Assembly: GCA_958299035.1 (NCBI GenBank)
Contig: CATQJL010000001.1
Coordinates: 34,510,780-34,574,779 of the forward strand
Origin: Cylicocyclus nassatus
Taxonomy: Eukaryota; Nematoda; Chromadorea; Rhabditida; Strongylidae
Direction of reading: 5' to 3'
Length of the DNA: 64,000 nucleotides
Below are positions 1 to 10,449 of the stretch, piece after piece (positions within the stretch are counted from its first letter, which is position 1; each line of letters begins with the position of its first letter). Made by a program: the position numbers and the translations under genes. The notes beneath the pieces are model-generated. The model was not told where the DNA came from. It worked only from the letters and a program-made list of their open reading frames with translations, and searched no databases.

Positions 1-312
1 CTAGAATCGTGTTGCCGTATATTGGTTATCCTAATGGTGCTCAGTTTCCCTTTCGCACTGAACCATATTTCGCCAAAGTTTCTTTGCGGTGTGATTCTGA
101 CTTTGGATGCGTCCAGTTTCTGTAGTGTTATTTTATATGCATAGTTCTGCTTCAATTATATCCTTGGCCGGTGCTTATCTTGACTATGTAGTGTGTGAAA
201 GTGGAACTGCAGATTAACCGCAACAGAGAAGAAAAATCGTGGAAGATGGAAAGCGTAGGCGTTTGCGCTTAAAATACCAAGAATTTGAAGATTTTGCGCT
301 CCTATGACAAAA

Positions 313-387
313 GCGGCCAGCTGCGGCTACGGGCTGCTGGCGGCTACTCGGGCTGCTACGGGCTACCAGCGGCGGCTGCCGGCGCAG
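313..387. repeat. GC-rich imperfect minisatellite
   Basis: Repeated GCGGCTAC / GGGCTGCT words in an otherwise AT-rich region. No coding frame is convincing. The rest of 1-540 shows nothing I recognise. Confidence 0.6.
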
Positions 388-544
388 TATGAAGGCACTT
401 TTATAGCGATACTAAAAGATACTGAAACTCGCTGAAGCTTTCTATCGGATAATTGAGCAAAAAGGTCCTACTGTGAAGCCCGTGGCTCTGTCCTTCTTTT
501 GAGACCAGCCTCCTCTGCTTTTCTGCTTTTGGGTACCAAAGCAC

Positions 545-2200
545 AATTTCCGGGAAGTAGGCGCGGTTAAAATGAATTTCAAGGATTTTCTTATAGCTTA
601 GCCTTGAAAACAAGGAATTGTTTGGAAAAATGTCCTGCGGCGGTACCGACCCTAGGGGTCGCTATTAAGTGGGTTGGGGCAGATACATTAATAACTATCT
701 GCATGCAACCTAGAATGGCAAGGAAATGGACTTCAATTTTCTCAACGATTTTTGGCGAAATATGTAGTCGTAGGAGTAAAATCATGCTCTCAAGCAAACT
801 TTTTACAATGGTAACTCTCGAATTATCTACGCTGTTCTTCTTGCAAAGCTCCTTTACTTGTCCGCTATTGAGAGCACAAGAATTTCTGCTTGAAGTGGAT
901 TTCAAGGAGGTTTTTTATAACTTAGCCTTGAAAACAAGGAAGTCTTAACAAAAATGTCCCGTGGCAGTACAACCCTACGGGTCGCTAGCAAGTGGGTTGG
1001 GGCAGATACATTGATAACTGTCTGCATGCAACTAAAAATAGCAAGAGAATGAATTCCCATTTTCTCAATGATCTTTTTCGCAATGCAAGTAGTAGTGGAA
1101 GCAAGATTAGGCTCATTTCAAGATTTCATTTCAAGATCATTTCCATTTTCTCAACGATCTCTTGGGGCAACGTAAGTACATAGTAGTAGAAGTAAGATAA
1201 TGCTCTCAAGGAGACTTTTCATGGTGACTCCCAAATCATCTATGCTGTTCTTCTTGCAAGTACCCGACCCAGATACCACAGCTGCTAAACATGAAGATCA
1301 CCTCAGCAGTCATCTCTGTAGAACAGCTGATTCAACACGAAACTCAGGCTGATACCCAGGATCTGTACAACGGCCGCTAACACATCAAGCTTCGCTATCA
1401 TGCACATATACTCTCCTTACTATGTCTCGCCAAGATACGGTCATTTCTTGAAGTGAGGCCAAAGCTCGCTCAATGCTTTTTCTTGGACATTCCTAGCAAA
1501 AATGTTCTGTCCCATGAAGCCTCTGGGTATTCAAGAGTGTATTTAAAGCAAGCTTTTCATGATTTAGCATTGAAACTGAGAAGTCCTTAGCCTAGATGGG
1601 CTGCCGCATAAAGTCTTTTGTAGCATTCCTTTCTTCGAGACTTATGCTTTTTAAAGCAAAAGTACGGTTCTCGCAAGATAAAAGCGGCCAAAGTGAATTA
1701 CAAGCCTTTCTTGTGAGATTCAGCACTGAAACCTAGAGAATCATATCAAAAATCTCCTGCCGCATGAACACTCTTTTTTCCATTAAGACAAGCTCCCTCT
1801 GCTGTGTTGTTTTTATTGGCAAAAGTAGGGATTTCACAAAGTAGAGGCCGCCAAAAACAAATGCAGCAAGTTCTGTGAATTTTCACATTAAAGTCTAGTT
1901 GGAATGTGTTTTCGAGTGGATTTGTTGGGTCTTTCCTTTCAGCAGACTATGCTCCCTCTGCTCATTTGTTTTTACAAAAACAATATTTTCGCATTGTAAA
2001 AGCATCCAAAAGTAAGTATTTAACAGGTTTTTGTGAGATTCAGCATTTAATCCTAGAAATTTAGCAAAATCTTCCTAGAAAGTTAGAAAAATGTACTACC
2101 ACATGAATCGACTCATTCTTTTCTTCCAACGAGACGTAGCTTTCCCTGTTTTTTCTATTTCCAGAGGCAAAAACATTATTTTCAAAAACAAGCATTCACA
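545..2200. repeat. Degenerate tandem repeat array (about 150 bp and 320 bp periods)
   Basis: Two clear copies of a roughly 320-bp block (about 579-865 and 898-1260) share words such as AAGTGGGTTGGGGCAGATAC and ATGCTCTCAAG. Weaker copies of the first part (a lead ending in GTGAATT or similar, then TTGTGAGATTCAGCA, a CCTAG word, then CTGCCGCATGAA) recur near 1545, 1690, 1840, 2010 and 2085, spaced about 150 bp apart. Short open frames here are not conserved between copies, so the block looks non-coding. Confidence 0.65.
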
Positions 2201-3697
2201 AGGTGAGGTTTAAAGGCAGTGGATCGGCAAAACCCAACAGCTCAGAATTTTAGCGCGTTAGGTTCCTTATCGCTCAAGTATGAAAACAGTGCAATCCCGG
2301 TTGCACAGCATGCTTTCCCTGCCGAGAAAATCGCTCTCAAACTTATACGAGCAGGTCATTCTTACCATTTGGATGAGTTGGCAATTTCCCTCTCACCATT
2401 GAAGGCAGCCCGCCGCAACGCTATAACCTTTGGGCTGCAACGATTTAACGTCATCTTGCTCCACTCGTCCAATTCCAAAGGGAAGGGTTTTTAAAAAAAC
2501 GCTTATTTTCGCCGTTTTCAAGCTTTCAAAGTGGATTTTCGGGATCAGCGTATTGAAAAACCCCAGGTAAGCGCAAATTTGGCTATGTTGAGATTTTCCG
2601 AGCTACTGCCTTCAAGCGAATCCCCATAGAATTGACAGGTTACATTATCGTATTTTCCTAACCTTCATATTGTTCAAAATCATAATGTGCTTTTCGAAAA
2701 CTAATGAACGTAAGAAGTTAGGCAGGATAGGAAGCAAAATGGGCGACAGTTTTCCGAATTTTGATAGCAACTGGGGTCAGACTGCACTAATTCGGTAGTC
2801 TGGAATCAATATTTCGTTGTTGCTTGAGCTCTGCACATGACACGCACATGATCCCCTTATTGCTTGTTTATAAATGAGTAGGTGATCTTAACGACAATAA
2901 GAACGCAGTCGCATTTTATATGCAGCTGGATTAGTCATCGTCCTTCGCGCACGAACCATTCAGTTGCGGAAATGTTGGGACTGTCAAATGAAAAATACAA
3001 ATCATGATTCTTTTTCGAATAGGCCCTGCAAAGGTTGATGCTTCCTGAAGATATTGATGGTTCCAAATATTCTTTCGCAATGTAGCGAACTTGTCAACAA
3101 GAGTTCTTGTGACGACTAAAAAACTGCTAACGAGACTTACAGAAGCCGTCCTAGAGTGTTTAGCATTTCTAGCAATCTTTCATGCTAAAGCGTAGTGATG
3201 TCTGTAAGGATAGAATTGCAGATACGACTTTTGGATATTTTCCCGAAAGGAGTAGTGAGAGAAAAAAATAACAAAGTAGGAAACCTTTGGTCTTTATTAA
3301 GACGCCAGCCGACAAACACCAGTTCAACTGGTTGAACAACCAACAACAGTTACTGTGGAAAAGCATTTCATGTATGTATTTTTGCATTCTGTTCCTGCTG
3401 AGGCGCTTTGCCTCGGACAATCTTTGAGGAAGCGGAAACGGTAGAAGTTCGTTGCATAACCTCATATTTATATATTCAATGTCTTTTAATATTTCATCTT
3501 ACAGTAGGATTAAAAGAGATATAGCTGTGTGTTTTAAGCGGAAGCTGCTCTTTTGATTTTGACATTAAATGCAAATTATTTATTAAATTAAATGTATGAG
3601 ACATGCACATCACAGTAGATAGATATACATACGCGTTTTGATCAAACAAGTAAGTACAAAAAAGAAAGATAGTGACAAGGTATACAAATGAGAGAGG
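2201..3697. other. Intergenic, no recognisable gene
   Basis: No supported gene. Around 2500-2560 there is one copy of a dispersed word (TTTTCGGGATCAGCGT followed by GAAAAACCCC) that also occurs in the short tandem repeats near 23.6-23.9 kb. Confidence 0.5.
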
Positions 3698-4297
3698 TTA
3701 TTGCTGATGATTTTCGTTTCCCTTTACGGCAGCGGGTACCTTTTCTATCTGGATGCTCCTTGTGGTTGGCGATTTCTTCGTAATTTTGGGTGCTTCTAGT
3801 GCGAGGTGACCATCTTCAGTCAGAGAGGATTTGAGTTGCTCAACATCGACGTCATCAGGAAGCATCCACTGTCGAACGAAGGTTCTAGAACCAAAGATAT
3901 AAGATTTTGCGAAGCCATATGTAAACAAACTTTACAAACTTGACCTACCTCATAGAATAGCCGTTATCCTCCTTGATTTCCTGTTTGCCTTGTACCTTAA
4001 GAATTCTTCCATCCAAATCAACTGATAGCCCTTCTGGTTTGAAGTTTGCGACATTCAAAGAGATAGCTAGCTTGGAATCGTCGTCAGTAACCTGAAAAAC
4101 TTTTTTTGATTATGCGAGAATAGGAAAATCTGCAAACTTACCTTCGCTAATTTTCCAGCACATTCTTCTCGCTTGTGCGAAACCGCTGTTAGCATTGATA
4201 CTATTGCAGACTCGATACGGTCGAGATCTTCGAGAATGCTGTCGAAGAGACCTCGACGAGCGAAGCGTGGTTGTGGTGGAAGGAAGTAGAGAGCCAT
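3698..4297 (-). CDS. sHSP-A: small heat-shock protein, HSP-16 type, three exons
   Basis: Exons on the minus strand are 4297-4142, 4091-3949 and 3884-3698; introns have GT..AG ends and the spliced frame gives 161 aa. Residues 1-52 form the variable N-terminal arm (starts MALYFLPPQPRFARRGLFDS). The alpha-crystallin domain runs from about residue 53 (VTDDDSKLAISLNV) through FKPEGLSVDLDGR and GKQEIKE to EDGHLALEAPK. A C-terminal I-X-I motif (IQI) follows. sHSPs are ATP-independent holdase chaperones that oligomerise; the IXI motif docks into a neighbouring alpha-crystallin domain. The start is the ATG downstream of a TATA box; an upstream in-frame ATG at 4318 is possible. This and locus E are the only complete members of the cluster. 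Locus D is its closest relative here. Confidence 0.93.
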
Positions 4298-4342
4298 AGC
4301 GCTGAGTGCACAGAGCAACTAGACTGATCTCGGCCGCAGATG

Positions 4343-4463
4343 TCTTTATATAGCGAGTACGGCCTCTTCTGCGAAGGTTCGCGAGATTTCGCGAATATTC
4401 GCGGAGCGCCGCTGTTCCCAGCGTAAACAATAGCTGCTCCGCCCCAATTCGCGAACGTTCGCG
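4343..4463 (-). promoter_or_regulatory. sHSP-A promoter: TATA box, two HSE blocks, GTAAACAA site
   Basis: Read in the gene's direction: distal HSE (4463-4448), GGGGCGGAG (4445-4437), TTGTTTAC (4430-4423), proximal HSE array (4402-4373), TATATAAAG (4352-4344). The HSEs are alternating GAA/TTC units with 2-3 bp spacing, the HSF-1 consensus. TTGTTTAC matches the FOXO/DAF-16 family site. Binding itself is inferred. Confidence 0.85.
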
Positions 4464-4619
4464 GGGAAGGAATCGCAGATAGACTGTTGTCACCCATTTT
4501 GTTTCTCCAGAATGTATCTGATATTAAACGTTTCATTTGAATGAATTCTTCTGACATGAAATAGAAGATCATAAAACCAGTAAATGTTAGAAAAAGCAGT
4601 GACATTAGATAAAATTGCT

Positions 4620-5384
4620 GATGGTTTGGACATTTGGATATCGTCTGCAGCCTTCCTTGTCGAGTATCTTTAGCACTGGCTAGACCTTCAACAAGATGAC
4701 CAGCGAGTCTCAGAAAAAGGACTTTTGCATCTTCAACCTTTTATATACATAATGATCGATTATAGTGGTTTGGCACTGCTGCACCTAAATCCCCTTATAA
4801 GAACGGTAAAGGTTCTCGAATATCATCGTAATAGTCTCAGCAAGCAGTGCATGGTCTTCGTAAGAAAAGCGAATAGTCTTAATCCAAGCCGAATGAGTGC
4901 CCAAGCCCATTCTATTGATATATAGATTGGCAAAATTTACAAGTAAAATAGCGCGCTGGTGAGTCTCAGTAGCCTTGGGAGGAATTTGAAATTGCAATAA
5001 TTTTTCGAATGATATTTAGGGTAAGTGTGGCAAAATATCAGAATCTAGTTTCCACGAATTGAAATTACTTGTTTTACATGTAAGAAAATGAAACGACTTT
5101 TAAAAAAATTAGGAAATTCAAGTTAGCCTCGGAATAAAATTACACGACACGCCTCCGCTAACTCTAACTGATTGCTATTAACCCGCAAGAAGTCTGAAAA
5201 GCAAACCAAGAAAATTTCGAGCAGTGGATGACGTCTGAACTCAAAAGATAAATCTTCACTTCCTTCCAGATTTCTCAGACCGTTTTTGGTGAAATCTTCG
5301 AGTCAAATCAATCTATTCGTTAAGTTCTTACTTAATTATTACAGATAACGCTGCAGTCTGAGCCAGCGAGCTGCGATAACTCAA
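4620..5384. other. Intergenic between divergent sHSP-A and sHSP-B
   Basis: AT-rich and without a convincing gene. Short frames near 4725-4997 overlap on both strands and show no domain. Confidence 0.45.
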
Positions 5385-5422
5385 AGAATATTCGCGAAGG
5401 AGGCGGGCATGCTGTTGTTTAC
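5385..5422 (+). promoter_or_regulatory. Residual distal promoter of sHSP-B
   Basis: A three-unit HSE (5385-5398), GGAGGCGGG and TTGTTTAC (5415-5422) occur in the same order and spacing as in the other four sHSP promoters. The proximal HSE, TATA box and exon 1 expected next are absent. Confidence 0.8.
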
Positions 5423-5458
5423 CATAGCGTCGCAGGGGTCTCTTGTTGACTGGTTTAG

Positions 5459-5845
5459 GTAATCGACGACGACAAAAAATTTGCTGTTTCACTCGATGTT
5501 TCACAGTTCCGCCCTGAAGATTTGAAGGTGCACCTCGATGGCAGGGAACTTACTGTAGAAGGAAAGCAGAAGCACAAAGGTGAACACAGCTTCATTCACA
5601 GGTAAGGAAACATTTATTTTATCTTTCTTATTGAAGACCAAATTCCTCATTATAGATCGTTCATTCGCAAATGGACTCTTCCGGAAACCGTAGATCTGGA
5701 ATCCGTGCGTACGCAGCTCAGCGACAAGGGACGCCTCTGCGTTGAAGCTCCCAAGGCAGATCAGGAAAGACCAAATAGGAGAAACATCCGATTATGGCTG
5801 CTCCATCGAAGAACTAGATGTGCTCCAATTGAAGCTTTGCAATAG
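5459..5845 (+). pseudogene. sHSP-B: small heat-shock pseudogene (exon 1 lost, C-terminal frameshift)
   Basis: Exon 2 (5459-5601, 143 nt) and exon 3 (from 5656) encode an alpha-crystallin domain beginning VIDDDKKFAVSLDVSQF and including GKQKHKGEHSFIHR and IRKWTLPE. Exon 2 has the same length and phase as in loci A, C, D and E. No exon 1 can be found: only about 36 bp lie between the TTGTTTAC site and exon 2, although the intron acceptor (TTTAG) remains. At about 5786-5790 one base is missing relative to a frame that would give an NIPIMAAPSKN-type ending; the actual frame runs NIRLWLLHRR and stops at 5845, losing the IXI motif. Closest relative in the window is locus E. It is probably dead; rescue by a distant first exon cannot be excluded. 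Confidence 0.85.
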
Positions 5846-5859
5846 CTAATCTAATCGTT

Positions 5860-6790
5860 TAGTATTTACTCATGTGGCTCTGTGGTCACTAGTGTAAGTA
5901 TAATATTATAACTTCTGAATATGTAGTAGAATTTTCTGGTATTGATCTGATTTTCTCAAAATTCGTTTTCCTATACGGTTCATCAAAAGCGCCTTAATCT
6001 TTTAGGTATCTAACTGATTTGATTGTCTCAATATTTGAAAAAAAAATTTCTATATGTTTAATGGCTCAGGATTTGTCAGTGTTTGTCCATATTCGACTTG
6101 TATTTGTAAATAAACATGTACTGCTATATCTGTTTTACATTCAATATCAGTAAAAGATATACGCTGATCGAAAAACTAGAATCCAAGTAAGGAGGACAGA
6201 TTATTAGAGAATAATCTATGTCGCAAAGGAGCGTTTTCGAGAGTGGGCGGAAAAGCCTTCTCAGTGGGAAAAGAGCAGATTTTTAGTTATAGTTTTTTTA
6301 GCATTTATGCGGCATATTTCTGTCCGAGTATACGACGTTTTGTTGTTCAAAGGCATACGACATGGTGCCCATCTAGAAGCGAGCAAGACAAGCGTACGCT
6401 TGAGGTTCTCCCTTGACGGTTTTTTCAATAATTTCGTCTTCACCTGAGTTATCCGAATGCACCCTGTTTTCTCGTCAATCTTTACATCGCCCTACCTGCC
6501 TTTCTTTTCTCAGCTTGTCTCCCAATTACAGGTATTACAGCTCCTGTTCTATGGATTCATACACCGTAAGATACGAACTAGGGGCCTACAGCGCTCAAAC
6601 AATGTCGTGTTAGCATCTCGTCAGTAGTGGAACTCATCTACTTTACATTACGGCAATGGATTGCTGCTCAGCTTTTTTGCCATTAAGCATTTCCTTAAAA
6701 GCAGTTTGCGATATCAGCTTTGTAAAGCAACACTCATGGGCCACATGTGCCGAATTCTTATTGCCCTCTAGATCACGATGCTACAGTAAA
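5860..6790. other. Intergenic, no recognisable gene
   Basis: Contains AATAAA near 6110 but no supported coding region. Short frames at 6261-6859 have no recognisable domain. Confidence 0.45.
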
Positions 6791-6796
6791 TTAAGT

Positions 6797-7031
6797 AAGG
6801 CCTCGGGCAGAGTTCATGCAATTTCATCGTCGCGATTTATCGCGACAAGACGACTGTAATAATATCATCACTGCATGCCGATCTCGATTGTGATAGTTTT
6901 CCGACACGACTAATCGTGATCAGTTATCACAACCGGATATAAGAAAATCGGCAGGCGATGAACTCGTAACAGTTGTCTTGTCGCGATTTATCGCTATGAT
7001 GATATCGCGTGAACTCTGCCGAGGCCTAAGG
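6797..7031. mobile_element. MITE-like hairpin element, about 235 bp
   Basis: The ends form an inverted repeat of about 60 bp: left AAGGCCTCGGGCAGAGTTCA, right its near-complement (GAACTCTGCCGAGGCCT), extending inward through TCGCGATTTATCGC. There is no coding capacity. The superfamily is not assignable from the ends alone. Confidence 0.75.
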
Positions 7032-7358
7032 TTATTAACGAAATTCGCATGAAGCTCTATGAATAATTGAAGATTTACCAGCTTTAGCCTCGTCCACATC
7101 AAAGGATAACGTGATGCTTGAATGTTTTGTGAATTTCTAATGTAAAAAACCCCCTACACTTGATTTCTTACGCAAAACCTTGTTTTTAACGTAAACTAAA
7201 TTAAGAAATTCAACTCCAATGTTTGCTCGTAACTACTGATCGATCACCCAACCTTGAGTAGGATTTGGGCCAAAAGGGTTGAATATCTCATAGGAGCTGT
7301 TCCTTTTACCAATGTGCCCAGTTGTTTACAACCCAGGTAGACTTACTAAATTCGGCGC

Positions 7359-8190
7359 TAGACCACATTGATTGACCCAAAGAAGAAAATCCCGGACTTC
7401 GCTGAATCTACTAAGGAGTCGTTTTGCACACTAATTACGAATCCATTTATTTCGCACAGTGTTGCCATCGGTGGTGTTACGGTTGGATTACGGTAGGGGG
7501 ACAAAATCACGGATTCGCCCCAAAACTCGTCTAGGAGGTTACGTGGTAAGCTGAACATGATTATCATATTTATTTTGTACCGTAGCGTCATTTTTTGGGG
7601 TTACGGTGGGTCCACGTAAGATGGCCGCAAATCCCAATTTGTTCAAAATCTTGTCTGACGGGGTTCTTAAGCATGTTAATTGCAATTATCATGCTTGTTC
7701 TCTGCAACATTGCCTTATGATTAGAGTTACGATGAGTTACACTGCGTGAAAGAGATGTTTCTTTATTTTCAATCAAATTTAGATACCAAATCCATAAAAA
7801 AGCTTTATCGCGCGAGACGAGCGTGACATACGTGATCAGCACGTCGAGTAACACCTCTGCACAAAGCTCCGAGCGGATCTTTACCCATTCCGTACACCTA
7901 TCATAATTTCGTGAAAAATTTTCAAAACGCAAAAAGAGCATGTTATTCGTAATCAGCTTGCATAGGAATTTCTATAAGCAAGTTTTTAGCAAATTCGAGA
8001 TTTTTAGCCATCTACCGTATACCCACTGTTTACCCCGAGAAAATGGTGTTACCGTACGTGTGGTGTTGACCCCGCACCGGCCCTACGTAACTCCACCAGA
8101 CGGCACTACCGTGCGCAGCGAGCAAAATAAACGCTTTTGAGGAAGTTCCAGCGAAATCCGAGGTTTTTATTCTTTGGGTCAACTAATGTG
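7359..8190. mobile_element. Inverted-repeat element, about 830 bp, non-coding
   Basis: Left end (near 7366) ACATTGATTGACCCAAAGAA is the near-complement of the right end CTTTGGGTCAACTAATGTG (near 8190). The similarity continues inward through the CGGACTTCGCTG / CAGCGAAATCCG pair. The interior is rich in GTTACGGT words on both strands. No transposase frame is seen. Confidence 0.6.
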
Positions 8191-8199
8191 TAATAGTAA

Positions 8200-9423
8200 C
8201 CTAAATTCTGTCATAATCAAAGGTGGAAGCTATTTCTCAACAATGAGGAACAATCGCGAGGTGTTGCTGAAGAAATGACCCTATGCCCATACAGCGCTCC
8301 TAGCTTTCAAGCATCGGGGAGTTATAGATGTTTTGAAGTGTTTCTCAAACCATTGCTCACAGGACATGATAATTTTTTTATTTTTACTAGCTCATCGGAT
8401 GCAGTTTTTATTAGGTGTGGTATTTGGTGCGAAAATAAAGTCCGGTTTTCTAGGCCTAATTTCCAAACAGCTTTTTTCTAACAAAGTTTTTTTAATATAA
8501 GTTTTGCATATAATTGAAAGCTTTCTTCATGTACTTCCCAAAAATGATGCAATTGGGCTTCTCTCCTCATCCATGAGAATTTCACCAGAACTTTGCAAAC
8601 TCGCACTCAAAATTGAGATATCATAGCCTTCGCTTTCTTGACCCACAATTCAGGCGAGCGAACGAATTCTTTTGAGAACATAGCTATTGTATGGGACACA
8701 TTGTTTACTTTTTGCATGCTTGAGTAAATCTTTCGAGAATATTTGGACTGAGAAATCGATGCAACAAAGTAGATACTCGCTGCTGCATTATCTGGATCAA
8801 AAATTTTTGTAATTACGGCAATCTCGGAAAAGCTCATTTCTGTAACTTTGAGAAGGCATTCTGCTTACAATTTTTACAGAATTTAGCTATTCATTTGAAG
8901 TTTTCTAAATTATCATGATTTAGGACTTTCAGGCCTGCCACAAATAGGCTGAAGAAAGTGAACCATTTTGGTCTTTTATCTTTTTCACTTCGCAAAAGTC
9001 CGTCTTTGAAGTTTTTTCTATACACATACACATATATTTACATTGATTTAGTAACCGAAGTTAAAAAGAGTTGTCATTTCTCAAAAACGTTTTCCAGGAG
9101 AGAAACTTTCGGCTTTTTTGACTCACGGTTTCCTTCCCGGTCGCGATATCGGTTGTGCAGGTATGCGTTAGGTTACGAAAGGCTTACTGCTTCGATGATC
9201 TTGACTACGTTCAAAAATCCGAATACTGCGAAAAGTTATAGATCTTAAGAGTGAAACCTTGAAGAGACGGACATTATTTTCTTGCATCAACTTGATATAA
9301 TGATTTTGACTGAATTCTTCCACTAAATATTGCAGTAAGAGCTTAAATCGACTTTTTGACATTGATTAGATGGATATCTGAACAGAAGTCATTGCTTTAC
9401 GAGATTACCATGGTCTCCATAGA
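8200..9423. other. Intergenic, no recognisable gene
   Basis: AT-rich; only short frames without domains. One run of ACACATAC/ATATATTTAC near 9020. Confidence 0.45.
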
Positions 9424-9431
9424 TTCTTGCC

Positions 9432-9720
9432 CAGGGCTCGGCACACAGGTGGCTTACAAGCAAGCTGGATATCGTTTCTGGGACGAAAAGCAAAGGGGGT
9501 TTAGTTTTTGTGACCGAAGAGAGACGCAAAATTGGCGACTTGAGGACGTTTTTTTTTATTTTTTTTAGTCGACGTTCCGTTTTTTTTGGAATTTTGGGGA
9601 ATTTTTCAGGTTTTTAGAGGAAATTTGGTTGGGAGTCAAAGGGGACTTCGTAAAAATTCCCAAAAGTCAAGGGGACTTCGTTTTTTCCACTTTCACCTAG
9701 CCACCTCGTGCCGAGCCCTG
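9432..9720. mobile_element. hAT-type MITE, 289 bp, with 8-bp target duplication
   Basis: The ends are CAGGGCTCGGCAC and its complement GTGCCGAGCCCTG, with AGGTGGCT/AGCCACCT just inside. The flanking 8-mers are identical: TTCTTGCC at 9424-9431 and at 9721-9728. An 8-bp duplication with CAGGG ends is the hAT signature. The interior is a T/G-rich non-coding stretch. Confidence 0.88.
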
Positions 9721-9775
9721 TTCTTGCCTTCTGCCTTGATTCACATTTTACAGTAGGCCGCACACGTCAAGCTGA

Positions 9776-9904
9776 CGAACATTCGCGAACAAGCGGTGCA
9801 ACCCCCTTTGTTTACCCTTTCATATGGGGGCGCGGCGCATATCTCCCGTACGTTTGCGAAGGAAAGCGAAGACATCGCGAACACTAGCGATAGTTCTATA
9901 TATG
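9776..9904 (+). promoter_or_regulatory. sHSP-C promoter
   Basis: Distal HSE GAACATTCGCGAA (9777-9789), TTGTTTAC (9808-9815), GGGGGCGCGG (about 9828), imperfect spaced GAA units (9856-9882) and CTATATATG (about 9896-9904) upstream of the ATG at 9918. The distal HSE is about 47 bp downstream of the hAT MITE's target duplication. Confidence 0.8.
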
Positions 9905-9917
9905 TTACACTACCGTT

Positions 9918-10446
9918 ATGTCGCGCTGCTTTCTGCCAGAAGTTCGAGTCCCAGATCGTGAACAGAAATTTATGAACGATGTGGAGCAAGCCCTGGCGCC
10001 TTTACGAGAAGCTGTTTCGCGTGGAAATTTTGACTCAGTCGGGAATCTGGTTGAGGTGAGTTTTCTTGACAACCAAAATAAATAAGAAAGAGATGCTTTG
10101 TAGGTGGTGAATGACAAGTATAAAATGACCATATCGATGAATGTTGCTCAATTTACTCCAGAAGAGTTATCGGTGGATGTAGATGGACGTGTGCTCACGA
10201 TTGAAGGAAAGCAAGAAAACGAAGAAAGCAATGGATCTTTTATGAGGTGTGTTGATGGCGAAACTGTGTTCTGTTCAGACTAGTCCATTCACTTCTTCAT
10301 AGCTCATTTTTAGAAGCTTTGTTCGACAATGGACCCATCCTGATGATGTCGATGCAGATCAGCTGAAATGCACAATAACTGAAGATGGACATCTTGCTGT
10401 GGAAGCTCCAAAAATTGCAGTGAAGCCAACTTCGGACAGCGCATAG
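9918..10446 (+). CDS. sHSP-C: small heat-shock protein lacking the C-terminal IXI motif
   Basis: Exons 9918-10055, 10104-10246 and 10314-10446; all introns GT..AG; the product is 137 aa. The N-terminal arm is 46 residues (MSRCFLPEVRVPDREQKFMN onward). The alpha-crystallin domain starts VVNDKYKMTISMNV and contains FTPEELSVDVDGR, EGKQENEE, FVRQW and EDGHLAVEAPK. After APK the protein continues only IAVKPTSDSA, so the I-X-I motif of loci A, D and E is missing and the tail is short. Exon 2 keeps the 143-nt length. Family knowledge predicts altered oligomer assembly without IXI; that is inference. AATAAA-like signals lie near 10597. Confidence 0.92.
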
Positions 10447-10449
10447 ACA

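Noticed and set aside
4110..4605. Two minus-strand frames of 127 and 134 aa over the sHSP-A promoter and exon 1
   Set aside because: They read through the HSE array and TATA box in other frames; the spliced sHSP model accounts for the region.
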